Origin: Luscinia megarhynchos
Lineage: Eukaryota; Chordata; Aves; Passeriformes; Turdidae
Length of the DNA stretch: 64,000 nt
Direction: 5' to 3'
Assembly (NCBI GenBank): GCA_034336665.1
Contig: CM067566.1
Coordinates: forward strand, 18,582,330 to 18,646,329
The translations under genes were made by a program, and so were the position numbers. Of the stretch, positions 50,901-61,440 are shown piece by piece; the stretch's first letter is position 1; every line of letters begins with the position of its first letter. The notes under the pieces were generated by a model. That model worked only from the letters and a program-made list of their open reading frames with translations. It was not told the origin of the DNA and ran no database searches.

Positions 50901-53900
50901 AGAAGTCTTTATGTGCTTTTTAGTGATACAGAACCCAGAACTTAGAACAAGTTCTTTATCTACCCTTTGCAGCAGTACTGCCCCATAAGAGATCTGGGCC
51001 CAAATGAATTTAGTCCCCAAACAGACTGTTTACCTTTTGGTAAATAAGAATGGAATTTGTGCCCTTCCAAAGTTTCTATTAGTGCCTCTTCACTGAGTAG
51101 TGCCTCTTCAGTTTTTTGGCTGCAGGGTCTTCAGACAGCTTAAACTTGAGATAGCCCAGTGCTGTACTATAAATGCTGGAATTACAGGAATATGGCTGTG
51201 CAGCAAAAGGACTGAGCAAACTTTGCTGTATCTAGGTACCTAAATTTTGTTTTTTTAAAATAATTTCTGGCTTGTCCTGAGAGTGTAGATGGTGAGGCCA
51301 GAATACCAAAGTTTTCTGAATGCTTGGCTTTGCTTTCCTTTTAACTTCTTATAAAAGACTTATTTTTCTTACATCTTTATCAGTGTCTTTTCAGACTGCA
51401 TTTTAAATGCTTCAATACATTCTCAGTAGAATCTTCGAAAGTTTAATTTAATGGAGATAACTCTTAGAATTCTCTTGCTAGGACAGACTTGCATGTTTTG
51501 TGCATTCTTGCTGCACTGATGGTTGCTTTTTTCTTAAGTTTTGTATCATGGCCTATATGTCTGCAACTGGAATTTTATAGAAAAGTATGTGACTAATACT
51601 TTCCCTTAGTATTATATAGTCAAAAGTAGCACCTTCTCAAAATTCTAGTGCTTTTAAGGATATTCTCTTCTGAGTAAACAAAATGCTTTGGCTGCAAATT
51701 TCCAAGTATCATGAGTTTCAAGGGAAAGATTGTGACGAATTAATTTTAGCAAGCTGTGTGGTAAAAGATTAATGGATTGTTGGCTTTGAGAACAGTGGAA
51801 AGAAATTTAGGACTCTGTTTTTAACTATATAATTGAGTTAAAGTGTGAAAATGTCTTAATTGTGGTGGTTGCTTGCCACTTGATTTCTCAAATGAGGGAG
51901 ACTTTTGCAGTTGATCTACAGAAGACCAAAGCATTGGCTTACTCTGCCATATAAAATAAGCACAAATGTTTTTTCATTGTGTCAAGATGTTTGTGTCACT
52001 GGCTTTATTTATGCCACTGTTACTAAGGTACAGTTATTGTAGTTAGCAGAGCTGGAAAACATAAAATTAATGCTATTAATTCAGCTACTAGGTTTGTGAA
52101 TCTGTGAGCAGTTGAGCAACATAACTAGGGATCACTACCTGGATTAATGATGCTTCATGTTTTGGATTGATCATATCTAAATGTTAATCAATTCCAACCA
52201 AATGCCTGATGCTGGTTCTTTAATTTTTTTTCCAATTTATTATTTGTTAGTCGTATGGAATGAAACAAAGATATTTAGCTCCCATGTCAATTAAACTGCT
52301 GTTGATACCATGGTCAGCAGCTGCTTCTTATGACAGATTTAATTAGAAATATCTATACTTGTTTTTACACAAATATGGCAATTTGTTCTTGATCAATTAA
52401 AGTAACTCTGCATTTCATTTGTACTTTTACTAACAGATAGCATCCCAAGACTTTGTGTGATGGGCTAAGAACTGGGATGAGTGACTTACAGGACATAGTA
52501 ATTTACCTACTGATATAGAAGAATTTTGAGATCAAGCCAAAGGATGGCAATGTCAACTAAAGGCAACATTCAGGTCAATAGAAAGATAAACTTAAATTAA
52601 TTCCCACTGAAAATGGTTTCTCTGTACTTATTAAAACAACTTATTTCTGATATTGAATGAGAATTTTTACAGACCAAGTGCTCCTTTGTGTGTGATGTTT
52701 ATTGAACAAGGAAGATAGATTTGCCTTTCTCAATGTCTTATATGAAAATGATTTTTTTCCCTCTAATCTCTTTTCTCACAATAAAATTTTGTCTGGTCTT
52801 GGTGAAAGCATTTAACTCCTAGATGCCTTGATCATAGCTTTCCAGGCATTCTTGGAGACAGAAAATTTTTATCTGAACTATGAGAGTTTTCAGGGTTGAC
52901 CACATGCCCTGTCATTGTGGCATGAGTTATATAAGTGGTTTTCATACCCCTGTTTATGTTCCAGCTGGTGTCAATGACATACAGTGAGCTCATAAAATGT
53001 ATACATAAGAATAACAATAAGACTAAAGGATATAGTGTAGGGTTGAGATAAACATTTCCAGGAAAGCACTGCTTTCCCCTTTTCTCCTTATGAATGAAGC
53101 AGTATTTGTCTCTGCTCTCTGGTGTTGGCTAAATGTTTTTATTCCTATACAAAATCCTGTGAGCAGGGATGAGCAACACTGTAAAATAAAGATTTTATAC
53201 CTGAGTCATAGAATTCAGAGATGGAGAAGCCCTATTTCATGTTGTAGGTCTTTTTCCTGTTCTGGATCTTTTCTGTCTAAATATATTTTTCTCTCACTGC
53301 TTTGAGAGCATCAGCACCATAATAATACATACAAACACATGAACTGGATTGTGATAGAAAGTTAATATTTTATCATAGAGAGCTCTGGGTGCCTGTGACA
53401 GCAGTATGAGAAGCTCATTTAGGAAGCCTGTGAGTGTTTTGCTGATAGGTTTGTACTCATGACACCTGCTTCTTGCATAAAGTAAGACTTTTCTTCTGGT
53501 TGTTTGGGTGAAGGTGCTTGCTTTTATTATCTATTTATTATTGAGATTTTACTCTCCTAAGAAGAACATGTTCTTTAACATAAGAGAGATTGCTGAAAGA
53601 CAGTCTGTAATTTTTCTGCACTTTTCTTTAGCTTCTGTGGTTCTAATGAGTTATTAGAATGAAGTTGTAATGACAGTAGCCATAAAGTATGCTGGCTTTG
53701 GTTCTGGAATATCTAGTTGCAGTTACCCAAAGCTGCTAGTGAAGGCAATATGCCTGTCATCAAAAATAGATTTTTTTGTCAGAAGACTCAGTACCAAAAA
53801 TCACAAGTTTGTCTTAGCAGTTACTTAAACCCCTTGAATTTCTTGTCCTCTAACTTCATTTTATTGTGACTACAATTTCCACATACCTAACTGCAAGAAG

Positions 53901-55761
53901 AAATCATACAGAGATTGTCCCAAGCTGTTTTTCTGGGTTGCAGGAAAGAATTTTTTGTTTGTTTTGTTTGCTTGTTTTTTTATTTTTTTTGTTTTTTGTA
54001 TTGCTGTTTTTTGTTTGTTTGGGATTTTTTTAAGGGAAGGGGGTGGCAGAGGCTGGTTTTATGCATTTATTTTCATGGTTAGTTCAGCCTCCACTGATTC
54101 TATGTTTTAACTTCAGCTTTTTCTGCATTAAATAAAAGATTTTACCTTGCCACCTGAATACCACTCAAGGGTCTTTCCCCAGGCCTCCCCGTGCCCTTCA
54201 AAAAAAAAAAGGAAGAAGCAATGTAAAAAGTCTATCTCTGGATTTGGAGATGTTATGCTATTTTTCCCCCATGATTTTAGAAAATTTATTAAAATAATTT
54301 GCAAAAGGCAAATCATAGCTTTTTTTCTGACTCTAAGAATAATATTGAGTGGATTTTGCGCTTATTATTCTAGCATTTCAACTTCTAAGGCATACTTCTC
54401 ATTATCATACTAGGGCATGTTATAGAGTTCAGTGACCAGAAGCATCAAGAAGTAATTAAAAAAAATCTCAAATGATATCTAATTAAAAACTGTTCCAGGC
54501 AGAATGAATTAAACAGCCTTAAAGTTGCTTACTGCATCCATCTTCCTGATGTCTGAAGGAGCTGAGTTGCAGAGGTGAATCATATAATGGTAAAAAGCCC
54601 TTGCAGTAGGTTAATTCAGAAATGGAGTAGACAATAAAGTGAAATTACAGAATAATCAAGATTGGTAAATTAAACCATCAAATTTCTTGACTTGGAAAGA
54701 AACATTAAAAAAAAAGAAGAAAGTTTTACTTGCTACCAAAGCCAGAGCCATAAGAGCTGTAGATATTTTGTGGCTGATGGCAGATGAGGTGGTGTAAAGA
54801 CATCAATCAGATCCTTGGGTGGAAGCCAATACAAGGTATTAAGAGAGGGCTAATACACTGATATGCTAGCTTAGTTTGATATCTGATCAAGCCATGTTGT
54901 CAAATGACATCCTAATATAACTTCCAGTCTTTCTGCTGGTTAATCTGTTGAACTCTTCCTTTCATCCCATTTCACATCCCTATTCTTTCTTACTCCTTTC
55001 CTACTCCCAGTGTAAGTCTCAAATATGTGTCTGTTTACTATACACACATTATGAAAGGCTAGCAATCCAAATTCTCATCCATTCCTACAGCAGCATTTTG
55101 TGTCTGTAAAACTACTGAAAGCTGTAAGTGGAAACCCAGTTCAGAGTCACAAAGCTAAAATCTCCAATGTAGAATTTAGTGACAATGACAAAAAAGAATC
55201 AAACCTAGCTGGTTGGGCCAAATTAATGCCCACTAAGTTAATAGTTTAAAGAAGCAGTGGCTTTGCTGTCTGCAGAGTTTGGTAAGCAGTAGTTCATAAC
55301 AATACTAGTGTTTACATCTGCATAAATTATGTATGTGCAAAGAAAGTATCTGATACTTACAATTTTCTATTCTTCAGAAAAGAATACTTAATTATTAAAA
55401 AAACCAGTAAGTCACTATCCTGAGATGTATGGACAAATTACACATTACAGTTACTGAACATAATCTAACAACATCTCCTATTCTAAGCACTAATTATTTG
55501 TTAGTTATTATATAGAAGCAATAAATAAAAATTAATTAAACTCCAAATATATAGAAAGTACTAATAAAATGCATTTAATTCCCTGAATGACTCACTACAA
55601 AGAAATAATTCTACTGCTAAGTCCGAGAATGGCCATCTATGACTTGATACAATGCAGAATATGAATTGTATTATAATTTTAAAATTTTATTTTATCCCTC
55701 ATGAGTGAACACTTTTAGGATGCTGCTGTTTAACTAATTGCTGTAGCAAGTGCCCTGTTAC
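47916..55761. other. Unassigned AT-rich DNA, about 7.8 kb
   Basis: No gene or transposable element recognised. Contents: a G/T-rich homopolymer-like tract at 53951-54030, a small direct duplication of 'tagtgcctcttca' at about 51081-51109, and otherwise AT-rich sequence with frames under 90 codons. Several segments (for example about 49250-49400) read like slowly evolving non-coding DNA, but nothing specific supports a function. Confidence 0.55.
53951..54030. repeat. T/G low-complexity tract, (GTTT)n-like
   Basis: About 80 bases almost entirely T with spaced G, including several GTTT units. Low-complexity DNA with no element body on either side. Confidence 0.85.
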
Positions 55762-56062
55762 TTAAACACTATGGCTGACAGCAGACTTCAGAGGCCTGGG
55801 GACAAAAAGTAAGTCTAGCAGCAGAGCCCGCTGCACTGAAGACATATAAATTAAAAAGATTAGAACTGACTGCTCTGGGCAGTGTAGAGTAATGATTTTT
55901 AGGCCAACACAAGATTCCAGATGCTCCAGGAAAATCCCATGATGAGCAATGTCAACTGATGTCAAATGCTACTGAAAGATCTAAGATAATAAATGTAGCA
56001 ATGCCACTTGGTATTGAAAGCAGGTGGTTAGCCATGTTCCACAGGGCAATCTCTATGCTGTG
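55762..56062 (-). mobile_element. Ancient LINE reverse transcriptase relic (L3/CR1-like clade)
   Basis: Read on the minus strand from 56062 leftward, the sequence encodes 'HSIEIALWNMANHLLS', then 'IILDLSVAFDI', and after a one-base frame change 'VDIAHHGIFLEHLES'. This matches the order of a LINE reverse transcriptase around the first catalytic aspartate: an 'HSTETAL' helix, the 'LDLSAAFD' motif A, then 'VDH.ILL..LES'. The spacing is that of the L2/L3/CR1 group. It differs from the CR1 copies in this window, which are 3'-end fragments, and is older: frames are broken and the flanks are unrecognisable. Clade placement is provisional. Confidence 0.62.
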
Positions 56063-58425
56063 AAAAATCCTAAAATCTGAAGGAAATATGTGCTTGGGAA
56101 ACCCAAACTCACAATCAAAGTATTATCTTTCTCTAAGTGCCCCTACAATTAAAAAAAAAAAGAATTTCTAGTATTAAAGGAAAAATAATTAACTCTAAAT
56201 GTAAATATTAAACTATATAAATACATATAAATAATGAACTATATAAATATATATTAAATTATAAAAATATATATTAAATTATAAACCAAAACTTTATACA
56301 TAACAAGTTGTCATGATATAAAAATCTGTCCTTCTGTCCTCCCAGTAATAATCATTATATGCACTAGTGAGTTTGGTGATTTTTCAGAGGAAAAAATATC
56401 ATTAGGAAGGTGTTAAGGAATATGTGACAAAGGAGAATTAGTTGTAAAACAGGTGCAGACAGTAGTATCTAAGGAGAATGAACTTTAAATTAGAATTTCA
56501 AGTTGTGTTTTTCCCATTATATGAAGTGACAGAAACATGTTTGGAGGAGCTTGTGTAGATTCAACACAGGTCTATTGTTTATTTTGATTAACAAAAAAAA
56601 GGAGATGCAGAATAGATGCCAACCCTCATTAATTACCTTTCCATAGTGGAAACCAGGCAAATAAAGAAGACTTTGAAAGACTGTACTTATTGTGTAGCAT
56701 CAAACTACAGATAAAAATATCTAGGCAATATATAAAATATTAAAATTATAAAACAAAAATACAAATTTTGGTGCAAAGTAGAGCTAACCAATGGAATACA
56801 TGTGGGGGAAAAAGTCAGAATCTAGCAGTTTTGCTTTGTAGGCATAAGGCAAAGTGGGCTGATGGGATTTGATTTGCTCTTGAGGAGGATATATCCATAT
56901 ATATTCCATTACAATCTGGTGTTTTGGTTTTTCTTTTTAATTGGCAAGGGATTTCTTACTGTATGTGTAACTACACATTAAGACGCAGAGAATAATATTT
57001 TTTTCTTATTCATTTTAAGTGACTTACTAGATATAAGACAACTGAGCTTGGGCATGGTGTGCAGGAATGACTGGTGCAGGCACAGCAAGTCTTGCTAGGA
57101 TGTGGTCAGACCTTGAAGACTGATGGTGCAGCTAAACACTGCACCACTGCACTTACTTTTTTACAGAGATCCAGGCATTATATTCTTTACACATTGTTCA
57201 GTGGGAAATGAACTGTTAATAAAATTCTGTGAAAAAGTTCTATGACTCTTAGTCATTGGCCCTGGGTCATATCTAATGAGCATGAAATACAGTTTCTCCT
57301 ATATCCTCTAATATTTTTCCTACATAATTCTTAAAGTTCTTTTTGTATATAGAGCAACCAGATAATCTAAATACCAAAAGTATTTTCAGTGGATGCAAAA
57401 ACCAAAATAAAATATCTGTCTCACCCTGACAATCTGAATCAATAGGAAGTTTGCCTACCCTATGCAGGATCTGGCTTCTTTAAGAAGGCTCTATAAAATA
57501 ATCTGTTACATTTTTAGATTGGTTGTATTTTGGTTATCTCTCAAATACCACTTTATTAGACAGTTTTGCCTAATTACTTTTCTGTAATCAGAAACTGCTG
57601 GCTAAGAAAAAAGAATTGTCATATCTTGAGATATGGTATCCAGGGAGGTCCATATCATTCTTACAGGATTATATTAAGAGTGGATTAATTGAATGAGTCC
57701 CTATTCTTATTACAATCTCTCCTTATTAGAATGGATTAATTTATCACATTTTCACTCGTCTTTGCAGTCTTTGACATAAGAATGAATTATCACGCTTTTC
57801 ATTGGTGTTTTTCCAGCTGGGTGATGGTTTCCTTGCTTTTCAGCCTGTTCAGAAAAGAGAGGGACATTAGTAACTTGTTGTAATGAACTTGTGTGTTGGA
57901 AGATGGAGGAATAGGGGGGTCTCTGTTTTACAAAGGACTGCAGTGAGTATTCTGTGCTCCAGAAGACTTTGATTACCTGGCAGACTTCTGTCAGTGGAAT
58001 TCAAGAAAAGATGTAGAGAGGAGTGTAAGTGAACACAGCCTCCCTCTCTGCAGTCCATTTTTACTGTGGTTGACTTCTTTACAGTCATATTCTTAATTTT
58101 GGTTTAAGGAAAATAGCTGAGACGTGAGGAACTACTGTTGTCTGCTGACTGCTGTCTTTCAAAACCTTCACACATACAGTAGCATATTTCTTTGGATCAG
58201 TCAGCTTTCAAGTCCATACACTCTATAGCAAGTGACTCGTGCAGTCATTTTTTGATATTGCAAAACTTAATTTTCCCTCTGAAATGAAGATGCCATGGTG
58301 GAAGAGCAACTTGCACATAAAGTATATTTATTCTGTATTTTAAAGTGCAGATCAAGCATGACCTTAATAGAGCCAGCTCTGGGATATTTTTATGGAAAAA
58401 CACTGAGCTTTGTGACAGAAGCAAG
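56063..58425. other. Unassigned AT-rich DNA
   Basis: No gene recognised. Includes an extremely AT-rich stretch at 56196-56290 (listed separately) and otherwise plain non-coding sequence. Short frames only, none longer than 75 codons. Confidence 0.55.
56196..56290. repeat. AT-rich low-complexity tract with 20-bp duplication
   Basis: Nearly all A and T. The unit 'aatatatattaaattataa' occurs twice in tandem at about 56246-56284, with related 'tataaat' words before it. Such tracts can adopt cruciform or easily melted structures but are commonly just slippage products. Confidence 0.85.
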
Positions 58426-59709
58426 CATCATTAAAGTTGGAAAATGCCTCTAAGATCATTGAGTCCAACCATTAACCTAACATTGCCATTACTTAAACCA
58501 TGTCACTAAGCCCTGTATCTACACAGTTTATGAATGCTTCTAGGGATGGTGATTCCACCACTTTCCTGGGCAGCCTATTCCAATCACTGACAAACCTTTC
58601 AGTAAAGAATTTTTTTCTAATATCTAATCTAAACTTCCTCTGGAACAACTTGAGGATGATTCCTTTTGCCCTATTGCTTGTTACCTGGGAGAAGAGACTG
58701 ACCACCAGTCCACAACCTCCTTTCAGGTAGTTGTAGAGGGTGATAAGGTCTTTACTGAGCCTCCTCTTCTCCAGGCTAAAAAACCTCAGCTTCCTCAGCT
58801 GATCCTCACAGGACTTGTTCTCCAGACCCTTCACCAGGTTCATTGCCCTTCCCTGGACACTCTCCAGCACCTATCTTGCCATGAGGGGCCCAAAATTGGA
58901 AGCAGGACTAGAGGTGCAGCCTCATCAGTGCTGTGGACAGGGGGGTGATCATTGCCCTGCTCCTGCTGGCCACGCTATTGCTGACACAGGCCAGGATGTC
59001 ATTTGCCTTCCTGGCCAGCTGGCTCATGTTCAGCAGGCTGCCAACCAGCACTCAGGTCCTCTTCCACCAGGCAGCTTTCCAGCCACTCTTTCCCAGCCTG
59101 CAGCATTCCATGTGGTTTTTGTGACCTAAAAGCAAGGCAGGGCATTTGCAATATAGAACCTCATACCCTTGGCCTCAGCCCATCAATTCAGCCTGTCCAG
59201 ATCCATCTGCAGAGCCTTCCTACCCTCTAACATATCAAAAGTCCTGCCCAAATTGGTGGCATCTGCTTGCTGAGTGTTCTCCTAATCTCCTTATCCAGAT
59301 CATTGATAAAGATATTAAGCAGAGCTGGTCACAGCACTGAACCCTGGGGAACACAACTTGTGACTGACCACCAACTAATTTAACTCCATTCCCCAGCCCT
59401 CTCTAGAGCCAGCCATCCAGTCAGGTTTTAACCTAGTGAACACCCATCCATGCCATGAGCAGACAATTTCTTCGTGAGAATGATGCAGGAGACAGTGTCA
59501 GAGGCTTTACTAAAGTCCAGGCAGACTTTATCCACAGCATTTCCCTCATCCATTGGGCAAGCCACCCTCTCATAGAAGCAGGACCTGCCTTTCTCAAGCC
59601 CATGCTGGCTAGGTTGTGCTGCACATGCTGTGTGGTGGCACTCAGGATGATCTGCTCCATGACCTTCCCTGGCACCAAGGTCACACTGACAGGCCTCTAG
59701 TTCCCTGGA
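58426..59709 (-). mobile_element. CR1 LINE, 1.28 kb, minus strand
   Basis: The left edge, 'attaaagttggaaaatgcctctaagatcattgagtccaacc', is the reverse complement of the CR1 3' end. The terminal 8-mer repeat is lost. Moving right it follows CR1 ORF2 backwards: C-terminal tail (58493-58870), thumb/connector, and palm sequence near 59150-59330. On the minus strand this reads 'NIFINDLDKEIRRTLSK' followed by the region of the 'FADDTNL' catalytic motif, here altered to 'ADATNL' with an indel beside it. It continues to 'gacaggcctctagttccctgg' (59687-59707), where homology ends. The catalytic box and frame are destroyed, so it cannot make an active enzyme. Confidence 0.92.
58493..58870 (-). pseudogene. 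CR1 ORF2 C-terminal remnant, 125 codons open
   Basis: The longest intact piece of CR1 protein in the window. It starts at an internal methionine in the 'LESVQGRA' region and includes '[18 protein letters not shown]', '[10 protein letters not shown]', '[13 protein letters not shown]', '[14 protein letters not shown]' and '[17 protein letters not shown]', ending just before the 3' UTR, where CR1 ORF2 normally stops. It is the C-terminal domain downstream of the reverse transcriptase and has no activity alone. Upstream codons are interrupted by a stop and frame breaks, so this is a relic and not a gene. Confidence 0.82.
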
Positions 59710-60884
59710 GGTACCTCAGTACAGCACTTTACGTCTTGCTAGAGCTTCAATGAGACCAGGAAATGCAAAGTTACAGCTATATCTGACTCCTTTCTTTAAT
59801 ACAAATGCTGGTATGCATTGTGATTTGACACTGACGAATCAGGGCAAGCAGACTCCCTCCCATGAAGGCTAAACACCTTAAAGTTTATAAATGGAGCTTC
59901 AGAATTTGTTCTGTGACCCCACAGAGACCCTTTAGAATCGGGGTCACAAAGTACAACACATATGCTTCTAAGCCTGTGCTCTGAGAAGCACATAGCTACA
60001 ACTGTTATGGTAAACTGCACAACCTAGAAAAATAAAAATAAAAAAAGTTATTACCATCCTGTTTTATGGTACTAAGATGTAAATAGTATTTGATTTTATG
60101 TTTTTTTTTCCCCCCAAGGTGAGCTGAGATGGAGATCATGCTTTTCTTGAATGGCTCAATCACTGCAACTCCAGCAGAATGAGTGTAGTCTGAGCACTGC
60201 CAAGGCACTAAAAATTCTCTACGATGTAGACCTGGATTTCGTATTCCAGTTTAGGCATGCAGGGATTCCTCCTCCAAAATGGGTTGCATGGGTAATTTTC
60301 TCTGCTCTTTCCTCTTACATTAGTCAGTGTATTTTATGTGCTTCAAAGGTGGTAAGTCACATCTCATGCACAGCCATGCACAATCCTATATATTATATTT
60401 TGTTTGTATACAAAGCGGTAGAGGAAGAATAATTTATTTCCTATTTCAGCTAGTTATTAGTTTGTACTATAAACATGAGGAGTAGTGACCTTTGTAATTT
60501 ATTTATTCTCACCAAGCTATTTCTTTAGTAATATCTTATAGGGCTGAGGCAGTTATGGCAATTATATGGTGCATAAAATCTATTCTCCTTTATACATATG
60601 AAATTTACTTAGTTTTAATTTCATAGAGCATCTCTTCATGCTTATATTTCAAAGCCATATGAATAAAAGTGGTCTTCAGAATACAATTACAAGCATACTG
60701 TAGACATTGTCTAAGTTTAGTGCTTTCCATTCAAACAGAAAAAATGGTAATTTTTCAAATGACTTTTAAGGAAACCTTCCAGACATTTTTTTCTTTTCTT
60801 TTTCAGCTGTTAAAAATTATCCACGTTTTGTTATATTTTATAGGTCAATTTAAACTCTATTCTTTTCAAGGAGATTGCAGTCAA
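59710..60884. other. Unassigned DNA between divergent CR1 copies
   Basis: About 1.2 kb of sequence without a recognised element. A pyrimidine tract 'tttttttttccccccaag' at 60101-60118 precedes a 93-codon frame (60151-60432) that has no known relatives to my knowledge. The remainder is AT-rich. Confidence 0.5.
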
Positions 60885-61440
60885 AGGAGGTGATTATCCT
60901 GCTCTGTTCTGCTCTGCACTGGAGTGGCCTCACTCTGACCCCTGTGTGCAGTTTTTGGCACCACAACAAAAAAAAAGACACTAAAGAATCGGGGAGCATC
61001 CAAAGGAAGGCCACAGGGATGGTGAAGGGCCTTGAGGGGAAGCCTCAAGAGAAGAGGCTGAGGTCACTTGGTCTGTTCAGCCTGGAGGAGAGGAGACTGA
61101 GGGGAGACCCCATTGCTGTTACAACTTCTTTGTGAGTGGAAGAGGAGGGGCAGGCACTGATCTCTTTGCTCTAATGACAGGGCTCAAAGAAATGGCATGG
61201 AGCTGAGTCTGGAGGAGGTTAGGTTGGATATCAGGAAAAAGTTCTTCACCCAGAGGGCACTGGAACAGGCTCCCCAGGGAAGTGGCCACAGCAACCCTTA
61301 CATACTTCCAGAAGTGTTTGGACAGTGCTCTCAGGTACATGGTGTGATTCTTGGGTGTCCTGCACAGGGCCAGGAGTTGAACTCAGAGATCCTGATGGAT
61401 CCTTCCAATTCAGCATATTCTATGGTTCTATGACACTATG
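60885..61440 (+). mobile_element. CR1 LINE, 5'-truncated, plus strand
   Basis: Same type as the copy at 6436-7028: it starts at nearly the same consensus position ('gattatcctgctctg...') and shares 'cctgtgtgcagttttt', 'agaggctgaggtcacttgg', 'ggaacaggctccccagggaa' and a complete 3' end, 'ccttccaattcagcatattctatggttctatgac', that carries the terminal CR1 repeats. The ORF2 tail is broken between 61130 and 61200. A short A-rich interruption sits at 60967-60976. The preserved end makes it a good reference for the deletion near the 3' end of the first copy. Confidence 0.9.

Noticed and set aside
58815..59340. Several plus-strand open frames of 60-104 codons
   Set aside because: All are antisense to CR1 ORF2 in the copy at 58426-59709.
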